The notes: generated from the letters alone by a model not told the origin. A stretch of 64,000 nucleotides of DNA from Rhabdophis nuchalis (GCA_039707465.1 CM077645.1:141379503-141443502); one strand, 5' to 3'; shown: positions 30,702-43,439, counted from the stretch's first letter. A program made the numbers and translations.

Positions 30702-30780
<79 letters not shown>
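30702..30780. repeat. (GATA)n microsatellite
   Basis: About 20 uninterrupted GATA units. GATA arrays are enriched in snake genomes, notably on sex chromosomes (established knowledge), but one array does not show chromosome identity. Confidence 0.97.
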
Positions 30781-31019
30781 TAAAGGGAATACTTCCCCCC
30801 AGAATAAATGATTCTCTTCCCAAGGATGATCTCCCCCCCCAAAAAAAAATCCCAATAAAAAGAAACTCCTCCCCATGCTTTCTCTACTGAAATGTCTATT
30901 GGTTTAGCCTAAGGTAATTATGTACAATTATGTACAATTATGTAATTATGTACAGTAATTATGTACAAACCAAGACAACTATACAAAACACCAAAATTGA
31001 TCAATCAGGCTAGTGCCAA

Positions 31020-32860
31020 AGGTTGCTGTTTTTAAAACTCAACCCTATGCAGTGACAGGGAAAGGAAATTCCTGATGCCAGGGTCAAGGATGTGATGGGC
31101 CCAATTTCTTTTGATCCCAAACACAAAAATGGACACTGGGGAGAGATTAAAATGGTGCTGGTGGCCATTTTTAAAAAATGACCAATATCCTACGCCTAGA
31201 GAAGAAAATTCCTGATGATGGAATCAAGGATTTGAGGAGCTGGAAGGCCTTTTTTCTCTCATCCCAAATGCACAAAAGGTCAACAGGACAAGATTTGGGG
31301 TGGAATTTCATGTTTAAAAACTATTTTGATTGCTGTTTTAGAAACAACTATAGCAGGTGCCTGGGAAGAAAATTCCTTATGTTGGCATCAGAGATGCAAT
31401 GGGCTAGGAGGCCATTTTATATCCTGAATGCATAAATAGATGAACAGAGGAGATTCAGGGATGGAATGTTGTGCTTAAAAATGGCGCCGTTTGCCATTTT
31501 TAAAAATATCTGTATCAGGTTTCCAGGGAGGAAAATTCCTGATGTCAGGGTCATGAGGGGTCGGAAGGCCAACTTTGTTATGATCCAAATGCAAAAAACA
31601 GATACCTGGATGGGATTTGGGGTGGAATTTCATGCTTTAAAATGGTGTTGATTGCTGTTTTAAAAATCAACCATATGAGTTGTCCAGGGAGGGAGATTTA
31701 TCTTGATATTCAATTTTTTTATTAGTTTATAATATGGCATACAAAGAGAATACAAATGTAAATAGTAGAGAAATTACAGAAGAAAAAAGGAAAGCAGATA
31801 GTGGGGGAAAGCAAGGGGGGAAAGGAAAAAAAAGACATTGACTTCCGACTTCCTTGGTGCAGTAAAATAAGGCATTAACAGCTAACCTCAACTTTTTACT
31901 TTTACATAATAATATAAACTAGCCATTTCTATAACACAGGGAGGGAAATTTCTGGTGCTTTAAAATGCTGCTGTTTGCTGTTTTTAAAAATCAACCATAT
32001 TGGGTGCCTGAGGAAAATAAATTCCTTATTGTCATGGATGCAAAGTGCTGGGAGGCCATTTTTTTAAAAATCTTGAATGCATAAATGGATGCCAGGAGAT
32101 TTGGGGTGGGATTTTATACTTAAAAATGTTGCTGGTTGCTGTTTTTAAACATAAACCATATCAGGTGCCTGGGGAATAAAATTCCTGATATCAGGGCCAT
32201 GAGGAGTTTGGAGGCCATTTTTTTTCCCCATCCCAAATGCAAAAACAGACCTCTGAATGAGATTTGGGGTGGAATTTCATACTTAAAGATAGTGCTGATT
32301 TCTGTTTTTAAAAATCAACCATGTTGGGTGTCCTAGGAAGAAAATTATTTATGCCAGAATCAATGATGAGGGAGGCCGGGAGGCCATTAAAAAAAAAAAA
32401 ACGTAAATAAACTGGGATGAGATTAATGGTGGGATTTAATTGGTACTGGTTGCTGTTTTGGAAAATAGACCATATTAGGTGCTTGGGGAAAAAAATCCCA
32501 ATCAGGGTCAGGGACAATGAAAGTCTGGATGCCAAAACCTTTTCAACTTGGATGATAAAACTGATGCCAGTTTTAATTCCACCCGATTTGGGGTGGAATT
32601 CCATGCTTAAAAATGGTGCTGGTTATGTTACCCAGTGGAGAATTTTTTTTTCAATTTGAACAACATTTTTTCCCCAACCCGAACACAAAAACAGATGTCA
32701 GGATGATAGTCAGGTGTCAGGATGATATTCAATTTCATGCTTAAAAATGGTGCTGGATGTTTTCAAAAATTGACCATGTTGAGTGCTTGGGGGAGAAATT
32801 CAGGGATGGTGATGCCAAAAAATGTTTTTCCTCCCAAATGCAAAAACTGATGGCTGATGG
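31020..32860. repeat. Diverged tandem repeat, unit about 162 bp, about 11 copies
   Basis: Each unit runs approximately: aaaatggtgctggttgctgt, ttttaaaaatcaaccatat, gggtgcctgggaagaaaatt, cctgatgtcagggtcatgag, an aggccattttt block, catcccaaatgcaaaaacag and gatttggggtggaatttcat. The marker aaaatggtgctgg recurs near 31,149, 31,316, 31,480, 31,640, 31,964, 32,126, 32,288, 32,442, 32,610 and 32,744, so spacing is mostly 154-168 bp. The units are clearly diverged (older array). Open frames across it are accidental. Confidence 0.85.
31698..31937 (-). mobile_element. Retro-insertion inside the 162-bp array
   Basis: A 240-bp stretch unrelated to the array starts with a T-rich tail (ttcaatttttttattag) and so lies on the minus strand with an A-rich 3' end. 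It is flanked by cagggagggagattt and cagggagggaaattt, a likely 15-bp target duplication with one mismatch. The family is not identified; an L1-type 3'UTR is possible. Confidence 0.55.
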
Positions 32861-33104
32861 GGTTATATGATTTATCTTATTCTGCATCTACCTATTTTGT
32901 AAATAGTTTGTGAATATTTGGCTTTCTTTTCAAAAGCCAATTTCATGACACAGAACCTGGCCTCCCAGATTTCTTTATGATTGCATAATGAATCTGCCAC
33001 ACAGTGGTAATCTGATATTCCTAATCTCTTAGGTATTTTAAAGGAGTTAGAAGAGAGAGAAAGTCATTGCATTTACATTTTAATGCAGATTTATCAAAAT
33101 TGCA

Positions 33105-33106
<2 letters not shown>

Positions 33107-33144
<38 letters not shown>
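33107..33144. repeat. (AC)n microsatellite
   Basis: A pure AC run of about 38 bp. Confidence 0.96.
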
Positions 33145-33146
<2 letters not shown>

Positions 33147-34611
33147 ACATACACAAGTGCTGGACTTTTCTTAATTTGGTGATGTAATTCACAACTCAGA
33201 AAACATTATTACTGCATGGTGCATATCTTGGGAAAAAGAACATAGATAAAATATATATCAGAAAAAAATATGCAAAAGATAAAAACTTTTTTGTGCTAAC
33301 TTCCCTCTTTCCCAATGCAAATTGATGTGAAAGTGGGATGGAACAAAATTAAGGCTGGAAGGAAAACACAAGTTTAAAAAAAAGAAAGTGAATTTGAGAG
33401 AAGAAATGTCTTATATATTTTATGGCTGGCTTTATGGCTTCCCAAGGTGCTAGAGAAAACATTCACATACTGAAGCTGTGATAGCTTCGATTCTTCACAT
33501 GATTAGGTTTGCAAAGATGAAATAAAATTTTGCCTGGGACCCTGAAGATTTACCACCAGCCAGTGTAGTCAACAATGGATAATCTTAACCAAGGATATGA
33601 TTTAGTAGAAGGCAATTCAATTATTTTTTAGTGTTCTTATTAATATGATTTTTAAACTGTAATGATGACCTTTTCAGTATAATTTGGTTTCATTCTATTA
33701 AACTTAGTAGGCTGTAGGTTTGAAATCCAGCTTTAGGTACTGAAGAATCACCGTCTAGAACAAAAAACATAAAAGTCACTTTTGCTCTGTAGTTAATAAA
33801 ATCCAAACTTTATTTCATAGGGGATGCTAATGATTTGGCACTTTATGTACTTAGAGGGATGTCTAATTCAAAGCAAATGTTTTCCAATTATTACTTGAAG
33901 GCTTCATTAGCTCCTATGATTTCTTCTTGCCTTTGGAAAGACTTACTCAGGTAAAACCTTCCTTTTAGCTTTGCATTGCTAGATATCTAGCCTTTAGATT
34001 TTAAAAGAATGATTTTTCTTAATGTACAAATTTCAGAGGTGCACTCAGGGAAAAAGGGGATATTAAAATAAAGTTACTGATAGTGTCATAAAATTATTGT
34101 GTCTCTTCTAAGGAAAGAGTTTCAGTTTTTGAAATGCATCTAGTATCTTTTTTTACTTTAACTCGACCCCATAATAGAATGAAATACATTATAGATAGCC
34201 AAACACAGTATGTATCATATTAATTTTCGGGATTAATGTTTGTAGTAGACCAAGGCTCAGCAATCAAGGTAGCACAACTCATGGTAACATATTTTTCAAC
34301 CAGCTTCTATACTGGGAGCTAATGCTTTTATATGGCTGTCTTTTCATGTTTGATGAACTAAGTGCTTGGAAGAAAGTTTTAACCTTTGTTATTATATAGA
34401 TTGACTGCAGTGAGAATTTTGTATGCACAGAGATGGAAAGACAGATCGATTCCCACAACTGAAGAATGTATAGTAAAGGTAATTGAGTTGGTGGTGATGG
34501 CAAAATTGGATGTCTTAATTAAAAAATAAGAATTTATCTTGTTCTGTTTCCGCTTGGAAACTGCTTCTGGATTTTGTGCTCAAAACGGGGAAAAACTGAA
34601 ACGTTCATATA
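33145..34611. other. AT-rich non-coding, no gene seen
   Basis: I see nothing supportable in this stretch. Confidence 0.5.
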
Positions 34612-35096
34612 CAGTGGTACCTCGGTTCACGAACTTAATTCGTGAACTGACTCTGTTCGCGATCTGAATTAATCGTGAAGCGAGGCACAATTTCCCATAG
34701 GGTTCAATGTAAATCCGGTTAATCCGTTCTGACCTTGTTTTTTGGTCGTGATTCTTGAACTGACTCTGTTCGCGATCCGAATTGGTCGTGAACAGAGGCA
34801 CAGTTTCCCATAGGGTTCAATGTAAATCCGGTTAATCCGTTCTGACCTTGTTTTTTGGTCTGTTCGTGAAGCAAAACGGAGTTCGTGAACCCGAGCATTT
34901 TTACGAACTTTTGTGTTCGTGAAGCGAGGCGGAGTTCGTGAAGCGAGGCGGAGTTCGTGAACCCGAGCATTTTTACGAACTTTTCCGTTCGTGAACCGAA
35001 ACGGTGTTTGTGAACCGGAGCACATTTTTTGGAAAACTTCTGTTCGTAAACCGAATTGGTCGTGAACAGAGGCGTTCGTGAACCGAGGTACCACTG
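34612..35096. mobile_element. MITE with 25-bp perfect inverted ends and TA flanks
   Basis: The ends are perfect inverted repeats beginning CAGTGGTACCTCGGTTCACG, each bordered by TA (34,610-34,611 and 35,097-35,098), as for Tc1/mariner-type insertions. Inside are two direct repeats of about 113 bp (34,647-34,759 and 34,760-34,861) containing cccatagggttcaatgtaaa, and short gttcgtgaagcgaggcgga repeats (about 34,914-34,955). Minus-strand open frames of up to 143 codons across it are by-products of the repeats; no transposase is present. Confidence 0.9.
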
Positions 35097-35098
35097 TA

Positions 35099-37368
35099 TA
35101 TTTTTTATGATTGGATTGACTTTGTTGTAATAGGAGTGGTCTGAAATCATTAGAACTGCAAAGGAAAAGGTTGAGATTGTAACTTTTCTTATACTCTACT
35201 GCACTGAGTATCTAAGATACTGTCAGTATCTTTTTTTGCCCTTATCTTTTGCACCTTTCCCTTTTCCCTTTATTTTTCTTGACTTTCATTTTTATTTGTA
35301 TTCTATCTCATCATAATTGTGTGTGTGTGTGCATGCGTGCGTGTGTATGTGTGATCTGCCTATATAACCGAGTGTGGGTTTTGCCCCAGAAAAAGTTTTG
35401 CACTGTTGCTATAAGGAGCTGAATGAGTGTTCTGTTTCATGGATTTTTAAAGTTGTTTGTTGCATTCTATACTTTTTGAAGAACTGTGATAAAATATAAA
35501 ACAGTCCTTGTTACATTTTAGACATAATGGTTCCAAATTGTTTCTGGTTACATTGCAATTATGTGCTTGTATAATAGTTGCATATTGTATAATAATTAAA
35601 ATTGTGCACGAATATATGTAACCATTTATAATGATGAAGTGAAAAGGTGTTAGTTTCTTCCTTTGTTAATTTATTCTCTTCTTGTGGTTGTATGTGACAC
35701 ACTCTGAGGAGCTTTCCTCTTGTCCCATTAATGGTAACTAGATGACAAATTGTTAAAAACTACAGAGAAGCTTAAACCATATTGTAGGACATGTGTGAAT
35801 AGACTTTACAACAAGAACTTTGAATTTTGGCCTCCTAAAGGGCACTTGAAAATGCCGTCAGAGAAATAAAACATTTCGTGAAATACTGGTATAGATGGTA
35901 CGCATTAGCTGTTATGAACTGAAATCTCCTTATTGCTAATTTTAAGGCACACGTGTGCGTTTGAACTAGATTCCTACATTCCAGCATCATGAGAAAACAA
36001 ACTACAATTTTTAATTCACTTTCCATGTAAACATAGCCCTAGGGGTTGATACTAAGCAATTGGAGATGGGTTGACATACCTTGTTGTGAAAAGCTTGTCA
36101 GCAAGATAGAAGACATCTCCTGACAAAATCTTTGCTTCCAGGTAGAAATACTAAAACTCAAAATTACCACTTGGTTATGTCCAAACATAAATGCATGAAG
36201 CAAAGGGCAAGGAAATAGAAACCTGACAAAACAACTCCTTTGTTGACACATTGTTACCCTAGGATATATTTCTCCAGATATGGACTAGCCCGAGGCATTG
36301 AGTTGTTAGTTATAGCCCTTAACCAATGTTTCAAACCCCTGCCGTTCTTATCTGTGCTGTTTCACCTTTACAAAGAAATTAATAGATTTCTTTTCTAGGG
36401 ACACTCCATTCTTGAGGCAAATATAGGATTTATGCTGTTCCACCTTAGCCACTTTTCTACAAATTGGATTATTTAGGTAATCTCAAATTGCTATATAGTG
36501 GATGTTATGCAGTTTGGCAGGAAACCTATCCTGTAAATTTTAGATGCCAAGTGCTATTGAGATGAATATATGTAACATAGATTTCTATGTTAACTAGCAC
36601 CACATTTCCTTCCAGACGGCTAGTATATCAGAGTAAATAAAAAAGATGGATACTTTTACTGTGGTTGGTTTATCTACGGTATGCGTTTCAGTTTATTTAT
36701 ATTTTTCAAAATCCTGTGGCCATAGTTGTGCTTATTTTTCCATACTATAACAAGATAAGCATATGCAGAGATTGTTATCTGATCGTAAAGGCATTTCTCC
36801 ATTCAGTGAATGCCTGAACTACGGAAAAATAGATAAAATGCATGTTGTGCTATGTACTTTTTAAATGATGGCAGCACAGGAATTTCAAATTAAATTGATT
36901 TGTACTAAAAATAGGACTAAAAACATTCCTCCCTCCCTATTTTTGGTGCATATTTGTTCATCTCATCAGGTTCTTTTCTGAAGCTGCTTACTTTAAGTTA
37001 AACCTTGGCAAGGCCTGCATCTTCCGAAGTTTTGAGAACTTCTTTATTTTCCATATTGACTTTTTCCCAAATTGGGACCTCTAGATGTGTCTTGGTCTCC
37101 ACAGCCAGCATGCCTTTGTGCTACAGCCATAATAATGTCAGCCATGAGATTTATACATTTCCCCCCTGTTGCTTCTCTTTTTTTTTCTTATTTTAAAAAC
37201 ATGTAGTTGGCTTAAGTAATTTTCTCTATCCTTGTAACCATGGTGCCACATTTGTGCTCTATTTTCCTGATTTCATCAATGAAGGACAAAGACATGAGAC
37301 AGTGTCTACCATATCAGTTTGCCCCAAAACAATTCCATCCTGAATTTGTTTTGCTCATGGTTGCTTTC
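35099..37368. other. AT-rich non-coding with a short (GT)n
   Basis: No gene is seen. A short interrupted GT run lies at about 35,320-35,352. Confidence 0.5.
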
Positions 37369-37376
37369 CCTTAGTA

Positions 37377-37511
37377 CAGGGGTCTGCAAAGTCGGCTCTT
37401 TTAAGACTGGTGGACTTCAACTCCCAGAATTCCCCAGCCAGCTATGCTGGCTGGGGAATTTTGGGAGTTGAAGTCCACCAGTCTTAAAAGAGCCGACTTT
37501 GCAGACCCCTG
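37377..37511. mobile_element. Palindromic hAT MITE with perfect 8-bp duplication
   Basis: Two arms of about 66 bp starting CAGGGGTCTGCAAAGTCGGC form a near-perfect palindrome (one mismatch, ccagaattcc against ggaattttgg) around a ctatgc-type centre. The flanks are an exact 8-bp target duplication, ccttagta (37,369-37,376 and 37,512-37,519). This identifies a recent hAT-type insertion. It has no coding capacity. Confidence 0.93.
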
Positions 37512-37519
37512 CCTTAGTA

Positions 37520-40085
37520 CAATATTAGGGGTATATTTGAACTGCAGACCAGGATACATTTCACTGAAACACAAATTGGTTTATGGGCAGTGCTGGAGGC
37601 AAAGAAAGGCACAAGAGACCTATATAGATTAAATGTACATCTGATTGGATAGAGCAGTCAGGAACTTCATTGGCTATAATGCACCATGTCCATCATGAGG
37701 TCACGATGGAACTATGATGTAATAGGATTTCAAAGACAATGGGAAGCGCATGAATATAGTTTCTCAGAGCTCTGCTTCCCATCTAGGATATTTTCTCACT
37801 TTATCACATTCCTTGGTCTTCTAAATGTTGTTTTTTTTTGACTGAGCTGACCATTCTACTTTGCCTGAGGTTTTTCTTTTTAAAGGGGTAGCTGCCTAAC
37901 TTGACTCCCTGTGGCTGAGTCAATGGGATTTTTTCCCCCACCCTAGGAACATTTCTTTGAACTCGGATCCCCTCCTACTCCTCTCTGATTCTCCCTTTTC
38001 TGTCTGTATCTCTGTTTGAACGTATTGTAAAAACATCTGTGTTGTATGGAGGACTTACTCTATTCATTTCTCAAGTAGTTATCTGGAATAATTTTTCTCT
38101 GTAAACTCCTGACAAATAACCAGCAGAAGTGCAAATAATTTTATCTCAAATTCAGCCTGCTGACTATTTAATGCATGGGCAGTTTTATGTATTTACTTAT
38201 TTCTGAAACTTTTTTTCATATAACAACCAAGCATCTATTTTAATTTTATTAATTATGCTTCGCATGCGCTTCTTAATGTTGTTTTCATTTCTCCCTCCCT
38301 TTTTGTCAGTATATATTTACCAACAAGGCCATCTGACAAATCTCATCTTCATAATATTCTTAAGAAATGTATTGTTTTTAATAATGACTGGACTAAATTT
38401 CTTCACACAAATAAATTTAAATCCATGTGTTTGCTGAATGTTACCTCTGCTGGAAATGACGTATTTTAATAAAACTAAGGCGTTACTAGTTATTCTTCTT
38501 GAAGGGAGAGGCTATTAAAACACAAAAGTGGAAGGAAAAATATTAGTGTTTATGATTTTTTTTTTGCTGCTTGAGTCCTTTCTATCACACCAGCCTAACC
38601 AGTAAATAAATATCAGCCTCATATGGAATTTCTGTAATTTTTCTGGAAAATATGGACCATGGTGACATGCTATTGCTCTCAAATCACACTGATAAATGTT
38701 TTTCTCACAGCAGAACAGTTAAATTCCAACTCATCTATGGCAAATGTTTCTTAACTTGTTTCTATATTTTGCTTCTTAAAATCTGTCCAATAAAACACCT
38801 CTGAAGACAGCACCAGAGACCTACTATCTGTAGCAGTGGAGTTGGCCTTAAATAAACTTTTCTGAAACCTCCTCTGATACTACAGCTTCTATCCCCAAAG
38901 GGGCAAATGATATGCATAGCTAATAGGAACCCACTTGCTACAATAAGAGGGATATTAATCCCTCAAATAATTTCTATAATTGTTATATATTATATGAATA
39001 TAATATAATTATACATATTATTAGAATATATAATTCTGATTAATAATCACTCTAGCTATGGAACTTCTCTTCCAATTAAGTGCTTCCACAAAATCAATTC
39101 AAAATCCATTGCCTCTGGGAAACACATAGCATAATAACATTTTCTCTCTCTGATATATATGGATAATGTATAGCCTGCAGACTATAAGAAGACTTTCAGA
39201 AGTCTTCAATGTACTTTGCTGTGGTGTCAACATTGCAGCCAACTATTGTCAACTATTTTTTGTGAGCGGGAGGCAGAAGCAGGATCTCCAATTACCTCCT
39301 TCCCATCTAAATTGTACTTCGTACAGACCCTTAAGCCTTACCTAGTTATATCAAGTATGAATGTGAGCATTGATTTTTTATTAGAAAGATTGGAAGGAAA
39401 GGTTTATGTAAATAAGCATATACTCTAAGGCTGTAGTGTCTGATTTGCTGCCCACTCTGATGTACATTTCTTAGAGACAAAAAAATGACTATTCTTATAC
39501 AATGGAAATAAAATCTAAGTTCACAATACTGCAGCTATTAGTATGGACACACATATCCTGATTGCCCTTTCTAGTGTTGTGGAGGTTAGCCTCTGCCCTG
39601 ATTTACTCTGGGCAGAGAAGAGCTCTGGGCAAAGAAACACACCAAACATAGCAAGAGCAGAAATGGTAAAAGACTCACTTTGAAGTTGATTGCACAAGTC
39701 TTAGTGCATAGAGTTATGCCCACTGTGTAACAGTGAAGAACTCAAAGAAGGATGCCTTGGTGACCTCTTCTCGACCTCCAGAAACTGTCCAGCAGAATCG
39801 AGTGCTTGATGATTACTGCTGAGTTCCAGAAATTTCAGAGTTGAAAAATCTGCTGCAACAGATTATCAGGGCACTTTGAGAATAAAATTTCTTGTCTTTG
39901 TGCTAATTGGAGTAGCATAATTCCAAATTCTGTTATTTTACCTTTTTGTATTAGACTTAATTTGTATACCACCCAGAGTATTTATGAACTGGTCAACCTT
40001 TTAAATATAACAAATAATAGATAAATGAACAAATGAACAAGCCAACCAACCATTAACATTTTGGGGGCAAAATGTGCTTGAGTAG
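37520..40085. other. AT-rich non-coding, no gene seen
   Basis: A strongly AT-rich patch with local palindromes (tatattatatgaatataata) lies near 38,980-39,035. About 39,945-40,040 looks like a decayed LINE 3' end (ataccacccagagt). No gene is supported. Confidence 0.5.
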
Positions 40086-40312
40086 ATGATAGCTGTTAAG
40101 TTGCATACATCAAGAGAACAATGGTCTCAGTCCTTTTCAGACCTGATTCCTTTTGGTCTGGAGACAAAATCATCCATGTTCATTCTATTTGGTGATCTCC
40201 TACAAGAGAAGAAGGGAATTTTGACTTTGTTGACCTGTTTAATTTCTTGGTGGCTTTTGATATTACTGATTTCACATCATACCACTGTATATTGTTTATG
40301 TAACGGGAGTTT
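40086..40312 (+). mobile_element. Old L2 RT fragment, left part
   Basis: Decayed L2 RT coding DNA: a caagagaacaatggtctc..ttggtgatctcct stretch corresponding to the ETALVAL.DDL region, then ttggtggcttttgatattac corresponding to the AFDTID motif. It is interrupted at about 40,312 by the large LINE insertion and resumes at 44,225. Confidence 0.6.
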
Positions 40313-40507
40313 CATTTTTATTTTTATTTATTTTATTAAATTTATACCCCGCCCTTCTCCTTGTTAGGACCCAGGGCAGCGCACAGGCATTATTAAAACC
40401 ACAAAATACAATATCAATTAAAATATATCAAATTACTAGACCCGTGCTAAAAACCCATGTTAAAACCATACCAAATTAATTTATTTTTAAAAAGTCAGAA
40501 GTAGGGG

Positions 40508-41218
40508 CTATCCTAGGCCAGCTTGTTGGAATAGATACGTCTTAAGACGTTGGCGGAAGAAGCGGAGGTCCGAGATAGTGCGAAGGTCGGGGGGTAGGTC
40601 ATTCCAGAGGGCCGGGCCCGCCACAGAGAAGGCCCTTCCCCTGGGTGTCGCCAACCGGCATTGCCCCGCTGACGGCACCCGGAGAAGACCCTCTCTGTGG
40701 GAGCGGATCGGACGAAGGGATGTATGGGGCAGGAGACGGTCTCGTATATAGCTAGGCCGGAAGCCATGGAGCGATTTAAAGATGGTCGTCAGCACCTTGA
40801 AGCGCACTCGAAAGGCCACAGGCAGCCAGTGCAGCTCGCGCAGGAGAGGTGTTACGTGGGTTTGCCTTGAGGCACCCATAATCACCCGCGCGGCCGCATT
40901 CTGTACTAACTGTAGCTTTCGAGTGCACCTCAAGGGGAGCCCCATGTAGACAGCGTTACAGTAATCCAGCCGGGATGTCACGAGCGCTTGAGTGACTGTG
41001 CGAAGGGCTCCCCGGTCCAGTAAGGGGCGCAACTGGCGTATCAGGCGTACCTGATAGAACGCCCCCCTGGCCATGGCCGTCACATGGTCCTCCATGGACA
41101 GCCGGGAATCCAGGAGGACGCCCAAGTTGCGCGCCCTCTCCACAGGGGCCAGTTGTTCGCCCCAATGGCCAGTGTTGGACTTATCTGACTGAACCGGGGT
41201 GCCGGAAACCACAGCCAC
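40508..41218 (-). pseudogene. LINE ORF2 C-terminal part (236 codons open)
   Basis: Matches the last quarter of the 997-aa protein: [91 protein letters not shown] and SVAGPALWNDLPPDLRTISD, ending at the family's normal stop. Its upstream residues ([20 protein letters not shown]) are out of frame with the rest because of a small deletion where sister copies read ccccctatggccag. It is the continuation of the frame at 41,080-41,577. Confidence 0.88.
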
Positions 41219-41577
41219 TCGGTCTTGGACGGGTTGAGTTTGAGTTTGTTACTACCTATCCAGATCCGTACTGCCTCCAGACACCGGGACAGCACCTCGA
41301 CGGCATCGTTGGGGTGGTTGGGGGTGGATATGTACAACTGAGTGTCATCAGTGTACAGATGGTATTCCACCCCAAAACCACGGATGATCTTGCCCAGCGG
41401 CTTCATGTAGGTGTTAAACAGGAGTGGCGAGAGGACCGACCCTTGAGGGACCCCACATGTGAGTGGCCTCGGGGATGACCTCTGCCCTCCTGCCAACACC
41501 CATTGCGACCGGCCAGAGAGGTAGGACGAGAACCACCGTAGGACGGTGCAATAAGATACCATGGTCGATGGTATCAA
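41080..41577 (-). pseudogene. LINE RT palm segment (YTDD variant)
   Basis: This frame holds [54 protein letters not shown] and [18 protein letters not shown]. The catalytic box is YTDD where the family has YADD. Its upstream end is the 28-bp deletion near 41,550, which removes the residues between HGILLH and TVLRWF and shifts the frame; its downstream end is the frameshift near 41,170. Both aspartates are kept. Confidence 0.85.
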
Positions 41578-43360
41578 AAGCCGCTGAGAGGTCTAATAGG
41601 ACAAGGATAGAGGAACAACCTCTATCCCGTGCCCTCCAGAGATCATCCATCAACGCGACCAATGCCGTTTCGGTGCTGTGACCGGGCCGGAAGCCGGACT
41701 GGCGCGGGTCTAGATAATCAACTTCCTCCAGATGTCGGGGAAACTGTTGAGCCACCACACTCTCAACAACCTTCACTAAAAAGTGAAGGTTGGAGACGGG
41801 ACGATAGTTCTCTAATAAAGCTGGATCCAGGGATGGTTTCTTGAGGAGGGGCCTCACCACCGCCTCTTTCAAAATGGTGGGCAAGTATCCCTCACTCAGA
41901 GATGAATTCAAAATGCCCTGGAGCCAGCCTCGTGTCACCTCCCAGGATGCCAGTACAAGCCAGGAGGGACACGGGTCCAATAAACATGTGGTGGCTCTAA
42001 GGTTCCTCCGCAACCTGTCCATATCCTCGGTAGTAACAAAGTCGAACTCCTCCCAAGGTGTAATCTCAAGACCAGCGCTGGACGCCTCGACTGGACCACA
42101 AGTGGAGGGCAACTCGTTCCAAATTTGAGTGATTTTGTCCTGCAGAAATACTCCAAATTCCTCTGCTCGACCCTGCAGAGGGGCTTCCCACGGCCTCAGA
42201 TGAAGGAGGGAGCAGGTCACCCGAAACAGGGCGGCAGGGCGGTTTTCCGCGGACACAATAAGAGTGGCGCAATACTCACGTTTGGCCACTCTTAGCGCCA
42301 CTAAGTAAGTCCTAATATGGTCTCTCACTAGTGTTCGGTCAGCTTCGGATCGAGAAGATCTCCACCTACTCTCTAGGCATCTCTTGCGGCGTTTCATCTC
42401 CTGAAGCTCCTCGGTAAACCAAGGAGCCTGGGTGACTCGGCGCCGCATGAGAGGCCGCAAGGGCGCGACTCGGTCCAAGGCCCCCGTGGCCGCACTATAC
42501 CATGCGGCCACTAGATCCTCAGTCGAGCCGCGGGGCAGGGACACAGGTACTGGCCCAAACTCCCTCTGGAACCTTTCCAGGTCCATCAGGCGCCTGGGGC
42601 GGAACCAACTCAGTGTCTCCAGTTCCGCCTCCCCGCGGTGGGGTGTGACGATTGGAAAGTCTATCCGAAGGAGAGAGTGATCTGTCCATGACAAGGGTAA
42701 GATGACTAAATCCCCTGTTCCGAGATCACTAATCCAGTGTCCAGAGACAAAAATCAGATCCAGTGTGTGTCCTCCTTCGTGAGTGGGGCCCTGAACTTCT
42801 AGGGTCAGGTCCATGGCCGTCATGGAAGCCATGAACTCCCGAGCTACCTCGGATGTTTCGCCCACCGACGGCAGGTTAAAGTCCCCCATGACTATAAGTC
42901 TGGGGGTCTCCACCGCCATCGCGGCGATCACCTCGAGTAGCTCGGGCAGGGCTGCTGTTACATAGCAGGGAACCAAGTATACAACTAGCAAGCCCAGCTG
43001 CCTCCCTAGGCCCCATTTCACGAAGAGGGACTCACAGCCGGTCGTCTGAGGCACAGTGGTCTCCTTCAGCTCCAGACTTTCCTTAACAATAACCGCCACC
43101 CCCCCACCCCTGCCGAGGGCCCTGGGCTGATGAAATGCACGGTAGCCTGGTGGGCACATTTCCATGAGGGGTAAACCCCCCTCGGGGCCCAACCAAGTCT
43201 CCGTAATTCCCACCAGGTCCGGGTCCCCCTCTGACACAAGGTCATTTATGAGGGGGGCTTTATTCACCACAGACCTGGCGTTGCAGACATCAGCCTGGGA
43301 CCCCGGCTCTGTAGTCTCTGACCGCCTAGCCCACGAGTGGAGTACAGGGAGTTGGGGCAA
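41414..43360 (-). pseudogene. LINE endonuclease and first half of RT (648 codons open)
   Basis: Starting from the first ATG of this frame, the catalytic NARS box follows at residue 27 (VCNARSVVNKAP), then ITETWLG, GDFNLPSVGE, GHTLDLIFVSGHW and WTDHSLLR of the AP-endonuclease, then the linker (APWFTEELQEMKRRKRCLES), NYRPVSNLHFL, SGFRPGHSTE and motif [11 protein letters not shown]. After HGILLHR it runs out of frame through the 28-bp deletion and stops at 41,414. The N-terminal residues of sister copies (GRGR..ARGRWL..RGLGGQ) are preserved at 43,264-43,446 in another frame because one base is missing near 43,295. Confidence 0.88.
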
Positions 43361-43439
43361 GCGACCGCTCGTAACCAGCGACCACGAGCCTCCAAGCCAT
43401 GATGGACATCCTGTCTCCCGCCACCTCTGCCCCTCCCCA

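Noticed and set aside
31020..32860. CRISPR-like array of repeats
   Set aside because: Units are adjacent with no unique spacers and a 162-bp period; the context is a vertebrate genome.
34669..35150. Overlapping minus-strand frames of 141 and 143 codons
   Set aside because: They translate the internal repeats of a MITE; the same peptide blocks recur in shifted frames and there is no domain.
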